Below are positions 42,167 through 49,932 of a stretch of 64,000 nucleotides of DNA, in pieces (the first letter of the stretch is position 1; the number at the start of each line of letters is the position of its first letter). Both the position numbers and the translations under genes were made by a program. The stretch spans positions 101,868 through 165,867 of the forward strand of contig NZ_LMOJ01000027.1 of the NCBI RefSeq assembly GCF_001424165.1. The letters are read 5' to 3'. The notes beneath the pieces are model-generated. The model did no database searches. It was not told where the DNA came from and saw only the letters and a program-made list of their open reading frames with translations. The stretch comes from Massilia sp. Leaf139. Lineage in GTDB: Bacteria > Pseudomonadota > Gammaproteobacteria > Burkholderiales > Burkholderiaceae_D.

Positions 42167-42774
42167 GCGGCTGGATCGAGCAGGATGCGGATCGACAGTT
42201 CGTCGGCGTCGGCCGTGGCGCTGCGTTCGGCAACGATCTCGCGCGGCATTTGGCCGCCCTCTTTCGCGTTCTGCCAGGAGACGAAACGCAGGCGCCAGCC
42301 GTCCTGGGTGAAGACACTGTTGTTCGCCGCCGAGGCGGCAAAGCGCTTGCCGGAGGCATCGGTGGCGTAACCCTGCAGCCAGTCGCGCAGGCCGGAGACC
42401 GGCAGCGGCCAGCCGAGGGTTTCCCGGCTCAGCGTATCGATGTCGGCGGCGCTGCGCGGTGCGCGTCCGGCCTCCGTGAAGGTCGCCTGTTGCGGCGTCA
42501 CGTTGATGGTGGCGGCGATCTGCTTCAAGGGATTGAGGAAGACCACGTCGAGCTGGCCCGGACGCTGCGACCACTCGAAGGGACCGTTCATGTTGCCGGG
42601 CTGCCCGTCCTTCTTGTAGCTCACCTGCAGGCGGCCGGTCAGTTCGATGGTCTCGCGGTAGGCAGTGGCGGCGACCGGCGCGCCCGTGGTGGCGGACGGC
42701 TGGGTGGCGGTGGTGGCGCAGCCGGCGAGCGCGGCGGCGAGCACGATCAGGGAAACATGGCGGTTATAAAGCAT
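42163..42774 (-). CDS. lolB: Outer-membrane lipoprotein insertion protein LolB
   Basis: LolB receives lipoproteins from periplasmic LolA and inserts them into the outer membrane. The 203-residue precursor has a lipoprotein signal with lipobox LAGC (MLYNRHVSLIVLAAALAGCA), a LolA/LolB fold with ELTGRLQVSYKKDGQPGNMN near 50 and GWPLPVSGLRDWLQGY near 120, matching the family. It is itself a lipoprotein. It overlaps ispE and lies 66 bp after the TPR gene, with a terminator between. Confidence 0.93.
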   Translation of the reverse strand: MLYNRHVSLIVLAAALAGCATTATQPSATTGAPVAATAYRETIELTGRLQVSYKKDGQPGNMNGPFEWSQRPGQLDVVFLNPLKQIAATINVTPQQATFTEAGRAPRSAADIDTLSRETLGWPLPVSGLRDWLQGYATDASGKRFAASAANNSVFTQDGWRLRFVSWQNAKEGGQMPREIVAERSATADADELSIRILLDPAA

Positions 42775-42790
42775 CGGTCAGGGGACGAGT

Positions 42791-42822
42791 AAAAAAAGAA
42801 ACGGCGGGCATCCGGCCCGCCG
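42791..42822 (-). terminator. Intrinsic terminator of the TPR lipoprotein gene
   Basis: On the minus strand CGGCGGGC (42822-42815), loop CGGAT, GCCCGCCG (42809-42802) is followed by UUUCUUUUUUU. It falls between the TPR gene and lolB. Confidence 0.9.
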
Positions 42823-42840
42823 TGATGATTCGACATTATT

Positions 42841-44649
42841 TCACAGCGACAAACGCAGGCGCGCCAGCGTGCTGCGCAGCGTGTCGTTCTGCGGATCCTT
42901 GGCGCGCGCCTCGCGCCACAGCTTTTGGGCATCGGCCTGCTTGCCCTTCTGCCACAGCACTTCACCCAGGTGGACGGCGATCTCGGGATCGCGGCGCAGG
43001 CCATAGGCGCGGCGCAGGTGGGCTTCGGCGGCGTCGAGGTTACCCAGGCGATACTGCACCCAGCCCATGCTGTCCATGATGAAGGGATCCTCCGGCGCCA
43101 TGGCCAGGGCTTTTTCGACCAGCCCGCGCGCCTCTTCCAGGCGGACATTGCGTTCGGCCAGCGAGTAGCCGAGGGCGTTGTAGGCGTGGTGGTTGTCGGG
43201 CGCCAGGCGCATCACCTCGCGCAGGGTCTTTTCCATCACCTCGAACTGGCCGTTCTTTTCCGCCAGCAGCGCGAAGTCGTAGAGCAGGTCGGGGTTGCCC
43301 GGGAAGCGGCGCGCCGCCTCCTGCATCAGGGTAAAGGCCTGCGCGTGCTGGCCCGCGTCGCGCAGCACCTGCGCCTCCGCGGCGACGACCTGCGCCTGGG
43401 CGGCGGGTTCGCTCGGCTTCAGCGAGGCCAGCAGGCGGCGCGCGGCCGGCACGTCGCCGCCCTTGCCGAGCAGCTGGGCGCGGCGCAACTGGGCGCCGAA
43501 GGCGGCCTTTTCGTCGCCTTCCGGCAGCTTATCGAGCCAGCCGACGGCGGCCGGGATATCGCCCCGCTCCTCGGCCAGCTGCGACAGGATCAGCAGGGCT
43601 TTCGACGGGTCGCGTTCGTCTTCCGGATTGCGTCCGAGCACGTCGACGAAGCGGGTGAAATAGCGCTCGGCGCCGGCCGGGTCGTTCAATTGCGTCGACA
43701 GCACGCCCAGCGCGTACAGGGTCGTCACGTTGTCGGGTTGCTGCTTGTCGAGCAACAGGAATTCGTTGCGCGCGGCCTCGAACTGTTTTTCGTTGACCAG
43801 CAAACGCGCATGCGCTGCCCGCACTTCGCGCGCGTTCGGATTCGCCGCGAGGAAGCTCGAGAGCAGCTGGCGCACCTGCGCTTCGTTCTCGCCCGCCTGT
43901 GCCAGGGTCAATACCGCGATTTCGGAATCGGGCTTCAGCGCCAGGGCGGCACGCGCCTCGCGCTGAGCCTGGGCCTTGTCGCCGCGCGTCATCGCGCTTT
44001 GCGCCATGACGACATGGCCCTCGAGAGTATTGCGGTACGGCGCCACCACCCGCTCCAGCATGGCATTGGCCGCTTCCTTGTCCTTGGCGCGCGAAAGCAG
44101 TTGCTGCACCTGATAGAGCACGACGCCGCGCACGGGCGCCGGGGCACCCTCCAGGCGCTTGCGGAAAATTTCTTCCGCGTCCGCGATATTGTCGGACAGG
44201 ATCACCATCCCCAGATAGTACTGGGTCGCTTCGTCGGATTCCGGGTCGAGCTGGCGCCACTGGCGCACGGCGGCCAGGGTGTCTTCGGGCTGGCGCGCGG
44301 CCAGCGCCATCTCGGCGGCGCGCCGGGCAAGGCGTGGGTCGCGCGTCTGCTGCGCCAGGCTCAGCATGGTGAGATATGGGCCTTGCCAGTCGCCGCCGCG
44401 GAAGGCGAATTCGGCTTTCAGCAGCTGGTTCAGCAGCGTGCTCGTCAGTTCGACCTTCGGCAGGCGTGCCTTTTCAGCCTCGAGCTCGGCTTTCGCATCG
44501 CGCTCGGCCTTCGCCTGCGCCTCGGCCTTGGCCTCGGCTTGCTGCTCGGGCGAGAGCTGCGCCGATTGCGCAACAGGCTGCTGTTGCGGCGCCACAGCAC
44601 ACGCCGACAGCAGGCCGGAGAGGGTTACAATGACGAAAGCGTTTTTCAA
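42841..44649 (-). CDS. TPR-repeat lipoprotein
   Basis: The 602-residue protein has a lipoprotein signal with lipobox LSAC (MKNAFVIVTLSGLLSACAVA), a charged Glu/Ala/Lys-rich linker that should form coiled coil (about 32-66), and then repeated helix pairs over the rest. Clear TPR-like units include DNHHAYNALGYSLAERNVRL and DPFIMDSMGWVQYRLGNLDA near 485-545. It should be a periplasmic scaffold anchored to the envelope. A TPR gene next to mutM and lolB is common in Burkholderiales. No partner can be named. It is divergent to mutM and followed by a terminator. Confidence 0.9.
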   Translation of the reverse strand: MKNAFVIVTLSGLLSACAVAPQQQPVAQSAQLSPEQQAEAKAEAQAKAERDAKAELEAEKARLPKVELTSTLLNQLLKAEFAFRGGDWQGPYLTMLSLAQQTRDPRLARRAAEMALAARQPEDTLAAVRQWRQLDPESDEATQYYLGMVILSDNIADAEEIFRKRLEGAPAPVRGVVLYQVQQLLSRAKDKEAANAMLERVVAPYRNTLEGHVVMAQSAMTRGDKAQAQREARAALALKPDSEIAVLTLAQAGENEAQVRQLLSSFLAANPNAREVRAAHARLLVNEKQFEAARNEFLLLDKQQPDNVTTLYALGVLSTQLNDPAGAERYFTRFVDVLGRNPEDERDPSKALLILSQLAEERGDIPAAVGWLDKLPEGDEKAAFGAQLRRAQLLGKGGDVPAARRLLASLKPSEPAAQAQVVAAEAQVLRDAGQHAQAFTLMQEAARRFPGNPDLLYDFALLAEKNGQFEVMEKTLREVMRLAPDNHHAYNALGYSLAERNVRLEEARGLVEKALAMAPEDPFIMDSMGWVQYRLGNLDAAEAHLRRAYGLRRDPEIAVHLGEVLWQKGKQADAQKLWREARAKDPQNDTLRSTLARLRLSL

Positions 44650-44747
44650 GGCAAGTCCATGTGTGGAATGATGTTCGATTCTACGCCCAAGCCCCGTTGC
44701 GCGTGCGCGGGCGCAACACGAATTTACAAGTATTTTGTCAGATCTTC

Positions 44748-45593
44748 ATGCCTGAACTCCCCGAAGTAGAAGTCACGCGGCGTGGCGTCGCGCCGCACCT
44801 GGAAGGCCGCATCGTCGAGCAGGTCGTGTTCCGCCGCGAGGGTCTGCGCTGGCCGTTTCCGGCGCACCTTGCGGAGTCCCTGGTGGGCCAGCGCATCACG
44901 CAGGTCGGCCGTCGCGGCAAGTACCTGCTGATCGGCTTCGCCACCGGCACCCTCATCGTCCACCTCGGCATGTCGGGCCATTTGCGCGTGCTGCCGCCAG
45001 GCGTCGAACCGAAGAAGCACGATCACTTCGACCTCGTGGTGAACGATGGCGCGCAGTCCCCGTCCCAATCCCAGGTCTTGCGCCTGAACGACCCGCGCCG
45101 CTTCGGCGCCGTGCTCTGGCATGCGCATGACGATGGCGATATCGACGCGCACATCCTGCTGCGCGGCCTCGGCGTCGAGCCGCTCGAAGACAAATTCTCG
45201 GCAGATTTGCTGTACAAGGCCACGCGTAAGCGTAGCGCGCCCATCAAGCAGGTGCTGCTGGCGGGCGACATCGTCGTCGGTGTCGGCAATATCTACGCCT
45301 GCGAAAGCCTGTTCAAGGCCGGCATCAGCCCGAAGACCCCGGCCGGCCGCATCAGCCGCGCCCGCTACGACAAGCTGGCGGCGGCGATCCGCGAGATCCT
45401 TGCGGAGGCCATCGTCCAGGGCGGCAGCACCTTAAAAGACTTTATTGCCGTGAATGGTCAATCCGGCTATTTCCAGCAGACGTATTTCGTCTATGATCGT
45501 GCAGGAGTGCCTTGCAGAAACTGTGGCGCGCCGGTGCGCCAGATCAAGCAGGGGCAGCGGTCGACGTTCTACTGCGCCACCTGCCAGCGCTAG
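44748..45593 (+). CDS. mutM: Formamidopyrimidine-DNA glycosylase
   Basis: MutM (Fpg) removes 8-oxoguanine and formamidopyrimidines from DNA and nicks the AP site. The 281-residue protein starts MPELPEVEVTRRGVAPHLEG, so Pro2 is the catalytic nucleophile after Met removal and Glu3 follows. The helix-two-turn-helix region includes GVGNIYACESLFKAGISP near 175, and the C-terminal zinc finger is CRNCGAPVRQIKQGQRSTFY followed by CATCQR. It is followed by a dynamin-like gene and mutY; MutM and MutY act in the same 8-oxoguanine defence. Confidence 0.97.
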   Translation: MPELPEVEVTRRGVAPHLEGRIVEQVVFRREGLRWPFPAHLAESLVGQRITQVGRRGKYLLIGFATGTLIVHLGMSGHLRVLPPGVEPKKHDHFDLVVNDGAQSPSQSQVLRLNDPRRFGAVLWHAHDDGDIDAHILLRGLGVEPLEDKFSADLLYKATRKRSAPIKQVLLAGDIVVGVGNIYACESLFKAGISPKTPAGRISRARYDKLAAAIREILAEAIVQGGSTLKDFIAVNGQSGYFQQTYFVYDRAGVPCRNCGAPVRQIKQGQRSTFYCATCQR

Positions 45594-45613
45594 GCCAATT
45601 TCACGGGCAAACC

Positions 45614-47533
45614 ATGCAAGATATCCAAGACTACAGCGCCTGGCGCGCATCGATCGCAGCCGCACTGGACGACTATCGCGCGGCTCTGGCCAGGGCCGAC
45701 ATCGCGGATGCGGCAACTGCCCAGCGCATGACGCAGGCTGCGGCACGGGTGCGCGACGACCGCCTCTCGGTTGCCTTCGTCGCCGAATTCTCGCGCGGCA
45801 AATCCGAGCTGATCAACGCGATCTTCTTTGCCGACTACGGCCAGCGCATCCTGCCCTCTTCCGCCGGCCGCACCACCATGTGCCCGACCGAACTGCTGTG
45901 GGACGCCGCGTACGAACCCTGCATCCGCCTGCTGCCGATCGAGACCCGCGCGCGCCAGCTGTCGACCAGCGACTTCCGCGAAGATGCCTCCGCCTGGACA
46001 GTGCTGCCGCTCGAGCTCGACGCGCCCGAGCGCATGGCGCAGGCCTTCCGCCAGGTCAGCATGACGCGCCGCGTCGCGCCCGAGGAAGCGCAGGCCTACG
46101 GCCTGTACGATCCGGAGAACCCGGAGCTGGCCGACGCGCTCGGTGCGGACGGCCTGGTCGAGATCTCGCAGTGGCGCCACGCCATCATCAACCTGCCGCA
46201 CCCGCTGCTGAAACAGGGCCTGGTGATCCTCGACACGCCAGGGCTGAACGCGATCGGCACCGAGCCCGAACTGACGCTGAACCTGATCCCGAACGCGCAC
46301 GCGGTGCTGTTCGTGCTGGCTGCCGAAACCGGCGTCACGCGCAGCGACATCGAGGTCTGGCGTACCCATATCGGCGCGGGGCCGGGCCGCATCGTCGTCC
46401 TCAACAAGATCGACGCGATGTGGGATGCGCTGCGCAGCGAGGACGAGAATGCGGCCGAGATCGCGCGCCAGCAGGCCAGCGTCGCCCGGCAGCTGGGCCT
46501 GTCGCCCGAGCAGGTCTATCCGGTGTCGGCGCAAAAGGCGCTGGTCGGCCGCATCCAGGGCGACATGGATCTGTTCGAGCGCAGCCGCCTGGGCGAACTC
46601 GAAGCGGCCCTCTTGCACGGCCTGATCCCGCAAAAAAAGACCATCCTCGGCGGCGCGCTGCGCGAGGATCTGGCGGCGCTCGACGCCGCGCAGACGGCGG
46701 CGCTGAACGCGCGCGGACGCGGCCTGGTCGAGCAGCTGCAGGAACTGAAAAGTTTAAGGGGCAAGAATCAGAACGTGCTGGCGCACATGATGCGCCGCAT
46801 CGAGGCCGAGCGGAAGGATTTCGACGCCGGCCTGCTGCGCCTGCAGGACGCGCGCACGCGCTTCGCGGCGCTGTCGACCGAGCTGTATTCGACGCTCGAC
46901 ATGGACGCCGTGGCGCGCCAGGCCGAGAGCGTGCGCCTGGCCCTGCATGCGGCGCGCTTCGCCACCGGCATGCGCGCGCCGGTGCGCGCCTTCTTCGACA
47001 ACACCCGCGCCAGCATCGATGGCGCCGCCGCGCAAGTCGCCGAGATCGGCACGGTGATGGACGCCATGGTGCGCGGCTTCGCGGCCGAACACGGGCTTAC
47101 CTTGTCGCCGCCGGTGCCGCTGTCGCTGGCGCGCTACCGCGACGAGATCGCGGCCGTCGAGGCGCTCTATGTCAAACAGTTCGGCACCGCCACCCTGCTC
47201 ATGACCAGCCGCAGCACCCTGCTCGAACGCTTCTTCGACTCCATCGTCTCGAGCGTGCGCCGGAGCTTCCGCGCCGCCAACGCCGAGGTCGAGGCCTGGC
47301 TGAAGGTGCTCATGGTGCCGCTCGAGACCCAGATCCGCCAGCACAAGGAACAGCTGCGCCATCGTCTCTCGTCGATCCAGCGCATCCACGATGCGACGGA
47401 CAGCCTGGAACAGAAGATCGCCGCATTCGAGACCAGCCAGGACGAACTGGAACAGCAGCGCCGGCGCCTGGCCGCGCTGAACGATGCCGTCGGCGCCGCA
47501 CTCGTCGACACCCCTTTGAAAGAAGCCGCTTGA
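45614..47533 (+). CDS. Dynamin-family GTPase
   Basis: The 639-residue protein is a bacterial dynamin-like large GTPase. G1 is AEFSRGKSELINAIF near residue 57 (the first P-loop Gly is Ala), G2 is RTTMCPTEL, G3 is DTPGLNAIG near 210, and G4 is NKIDAMWD near 262. The long helical C-terminal half (about 340-639) would form the stalk; hydrophobic stretches near 450 could contact membrane, though no clear paddle or transmembrane pair is seen. The last 60 residues look coiled-coil. It begins 20 bp after mutM, and its stop overlaps the mutY start (TTGA), so the three genes form an operon. Its link to DNA repair is unexplained. Confidence 0.88.
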   Translation: MQDIQDYSAWRASIAAALDDYRAALARADIADAATAQRMTQAAARVRDDRLSVAFVAEFSRGKSELINAIFFADYGQRILPSSAGRTTMCPTELLWDAAYEPCIRLLPIETRARQLSTSDFREDASAWTVLPLELDAPERMAQAFRQVSMTRRVAPEEAQAYGLYDPENPELADALGADGLVEISQWRHAIINLPHPLLKQGLVILDTPGLNAIGTEPELTLNLIPNAHAVLFVLAAETGVTRSDIEVWRTHIGAGPGRIVVLNKIDAMWDALRSEDENAAEIARQQASVARQLGLSPEQVYPVSAQKALVGRIQGDMDLFERSRLGELEAALLHGLIPQKKTILGGALREDLAALDAAQTAALNARGRGLVEQLQELKSLRGKNQNVLAHMMRRIEAERKDFDAGLLRLQDARTRFAALSTELYSTLDMDAVARQAESVRLALHAARFATGMRAPVRAFFDNTRASIDGAAAQVAEIGTVMDAMVRGFAAEHGLTLSPPVPLSLARYRDEIAAVEALYVKQFGTATLLMTSRSTLLERFFDSIVSSVRRSFRAANAEVEAWLKVLMVPLETQIRQHKEQLRHRLSSIQRIHDATDSLEQKIAAFETSQDELEQQRRRLAALNDAVGAALVDTPLKEAA

Positions 47534-48630
47534 AACGTTTGACCGAATTCGATTCGCTGGAATACCCGGGCTTTGCGCAAGCCGTCATCGACTGGCAGCG
47601 CGCGCACGGGCGCCACTCGCTGCCCTGGCAGAACACGCGCGACGCCTACCGCGTCTGGCTCTCCGAGATCATGCTGCAGCAGACGCAGGTGGCCGCGGTA
47701 CTCGGCTATTACGCGCGCTTCCTGGAACGCTTCCCGACCGTGCAGGATCTGGCGAATGCCCCGATCGAGGACGTGATGGCGCACTGGAGCGGGCTCGGTT
47801 ACTACACACGCGCGCGCAACCTGCATGCCTGCGCGATCCGCGTGGTGCGCGACTACGGCGGCCAGTTCCCGGCCGATCCGGCCCTGCTGGCGGATTTACC
47901 TGGCATCGGCCGCTCCACCGCCGCCGCGATTACCGCCTTTTCGAACGGCACCCGCGCCGCCATTCTGGACGGCAACGTCAAACGCGTGTTCGCGCGCGTG
48001 TTCGGCGTCGAGGGTTATCCGGGCGAGAAGCGCATCGAGGACGGTCTCTGGCGCCGCGCCGAGGCGCTGCTGCCGCTCGAGGGCATGGAGTCGTACACGC
48101 AGGGTTTGATGGATCTGGGCGCGACCCTGTGCACGCGTTCGAAACCCGACTGCGGCCGCTGCCCGCTGCAGGCGCGCTGCGTGGCCTACGCCACCGGCCG
48201 CACCGAGGAACTGCCGGTGCGCAAACCGAAGAAGGCCACGCCGGAAAAGCGCGCCGACATGCTGGTCGTCCTGCATGACGGCCAGGTGCTGCTCGAACAG
48301 CGTCCGGACAGCGGGATCTGGGGCGGATTGCTGTCGCTGCCGGAAGCCGCTGGCCACGTCGGCATCGACGTCGCGCATGACGGCGGCATTGCGTTGGCGG
48401 CGTCGTTGACGTCGCTCGGCGAGGCCGAGGAGGTGCAGGCGCTGCTGCCGCTGGTGCATGTATTCACGCACTACAAGCTGCATATCCATCCGCACAAGGT
48501 GAGCTTGCGCGAACGCGGTGCGACGCCGGAAAGGTATGTGTGGGTGAAGCTGGCCGATGTGGGCGAGGCTGCCCTGCCCGCGCCGGTGAAGAAGCTGTTG
48601 TTGGATCTTGCCCGCCCGAGCTTGTTCTAG
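47530..48630 (+). CDS. mutY: Adenine DNA glycosylase, TTG start
   Basis: MutY removes adenine mispaired with 8-oxoguanine. The 366-residue protein has the HhH-GPD core: catalytic Glu in WLSEIMLQQTQV near residue 40, the hairpin LPGIGRSTAAAI near 120, catalytic Asp in ILDGNVKRVFARV near 144, the 4Fe-4S ligands CTRSKPDCGRCPLQARC near 201-217, and a C-terminal NUDIX-like domain for 8-oxoG recognition. No ATG lies near the conserved N-terminus; TTG 47530 (then KRLTEFDSLEYPG) overlaps the upstream stop as TTGA and is taken as start. TTG 47539 is an alternative. A dispersed inverted element follows. Confidence 0.95.
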   Translation: MKRLTEFDSLEYPGFAQAVIDWQRAHGRHSLPWQNTRDAYRVWLSEIMLQQTQVAAVLGYYARFLERFPTVQDLANAPIEDVMAHWSGLGYYTRARNLHACAIRVVRDYGGQFPADPALLADLPGIGRSTAAAITAFSNGTRAAILDGNVKRVFARVFGVEGYPGEKRIEDGLWRRAEALLPLEGMESYTQGLMDLGATLCTRSKPDCGRCPLQARCVAYATGRTEELPVRKPKKATPEKRADMLVVLHDGQVLLEQRPDSGIWGGLLSLPEAAGHVGIDVAHDGGIALAASLTSLGEAEEVQALLPLVHVFTHYKLHIHPHKVSLRERGATPERYVWVKLADVGEAALPAPVKKLLLDLARPSLF

Positions 48631-48654
48631 CCGGCGCCAACTCTGCGCGCGCGA

Positions 48655-48755
48655 TGAACGCGTGGGCTCGGAGAGCCCACCCTACGTTACGCCACCGTTA
48701 ACGTCAAAACTCAATGGTAGCTGCAGTGCACCGTAGGGTGGGCATGCCCACGCGT
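48655..48755. repeat. Dispersed inverted intergenic element, copy R5
   Basis: The left unit (48655-48686) runs TGAACGCGTGGGCTC to CCCACCCTACG; the right unit (48732-48755) runs CGTAGGGTGGGC to GCCCACGCGT. The spacer is 45 bp, longer than in other copies. It lies between the convergent genes mutY and dgt. The left unit differs from that of R4 at only a position or two. Confidence 0.88.
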
Positions 48756-48783
48756 ACGTGCCCCAACATACCACCACGTTGCT

Positions 48784-49923
48784 CTACAACTCGTCGAGCG
48801 AAAAAATCCGCTTGTGCTCGCGAATCGCATACCGATCCGTCATGCCGGCGATGTAATCGGCGATCTTCCTCGCCTGTTTCATGGTGTCGCCCGAGGCTAC
48901 CTGGTAGTCCGGCGGCAGCAGCACCGGATCCGTCATGAAGGCGTCGAACAGCTCGCGCACGATACGGCTGGCCTTCACGCGCATGCGGTTGACCTTGAAG
49001 TGGCGGTACAGGTTCGCATACAGGAAGCGTTTCAAGGCCGTCGTCTCGGCGCGCATCGTGTCCGAAAAGCGGATCAGCGGCGGCGACGTGCGCACGTCGT
49101 CGATGCTGCGCGGCGCGGCGTCCTGCAGCAGCGCGGCCGAGGTGTCGACCAGGTCGGCCGTCATCGCGGTGATCATCAGGCGAATCGTCTCGTACAGCGT
49201 ACGCCGGCCCGGCAAACCGGGATACTGCGCTTCCACCGCATGCCGGTGGCGCGCGAACAGGTCGACTTCTTCCATTTGCGCCATCGTGAGCAGGCCCGAA
49301 CGCAGGCCGTCGTCGATGTCGTGGTTGTTGTACGCGATCTCGTCGGCGAGATTGGTCAGCTGCGCTTCCAGGCTCGGCTGGGTCTTGTCGAGGAAGCGCT
49401 GGCCCAGCTCGCCCAGCGTGCGCGCATTGTTCAGCGAGCAGTGCTTCAAAATGCCCTCGCGCGTCTCGAAGGTGAGATTCAGGCCGTCGAAGGCGCCGTA
49501 GTGCTCTTCCAGGTGATCCACCACGCGCAGGCTTTGCAGGTTGTGCTCGAAGCCGCCGTAGTCCTTCATGCATTCGTTGAGCACGTCCTGACCGACGTGG
49601 CCGAAGGGCGTGTGGCCGAGGTCGTGCGCGAGGGCCGTCGCCTCGACCAGGTCTTCGTTCAGGCGCAGGCTGCGCGCCAGCGTGCGCCCGATCTGCGCCA
49701 CCTCGATCGAATGGGTCAGGCGCGTACGGAACAGGTCTCCCTCGTGGTTGAGGAAGACCTGCGTCTTGTACTCGAGGCGGCGGAAGGCCGTCGAATGGAT
49801 GATGCGGTCGCGGTCGCGCTGGAACTGGCTGCGCGAACCGGGCGCCGGTTCCTCGTATCGGCGTCCGCGCGAACCCTTCGAATGCGCGGCATACGGGGCA
49901 AGGTGGGCGTCGAAATCGATCAT
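48784..49923 (-). CDS. dgt: Deoxyguanosinetriphosphate triphosphohydrolase
   Basis: Dgt-type HD hydrolases cleave dNTPs to deoxynucleoside and triphosphate. The 379-residue protein has the family N-terminus QRDRDRIIHSTAFRRLEYKT near residue 34-53 and the HD metal site with RTRLTHSIEVAQIGR near 66 and ATALAHDLGHTPFGHVG near 94. It is of the shorter dGTPase-like (dgt type 2) length; nucleotide preference is uncertain. It lies 9 bp after aroB and ends the pil-aro-dgt series. Confidence 0.93.
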   Translation of the reverse strand: MIDFDAHLAPYAAHSKGSRGRRYEEPAPGSRSQFQRDRDRIIHSTAFRRLEYKTQVFLNHEGDLFRTRLTHSIEVAQIGRTLARSLRLNEDLVEATALAHDLGHTPFGHVGQDVLNECMKDYGGFEHNLQSLRVVDHLEEHYGAFDGLNLTFETREGILKHCSLNNARTLGELGQRFLDKTQPSLEAQLTNLADEIAYNNHDIDDGLRSGLLTMAQMEEVDLFARHRHAVEAQYPGLPGRRTLYETIRLMITAMTADLVDTSAALLQDAAPRSIDDVRTSPPLIRFSDTMRAETTALKRFLYANLYRHFKVNRMRVKASRIVRELFDAFMTDPVLLPPDYQVASGDTMKQARKIADYIAGMTDRYAIREHKRIFSLDEL

Positions 49924-49932
49924 GCGGCTTCC

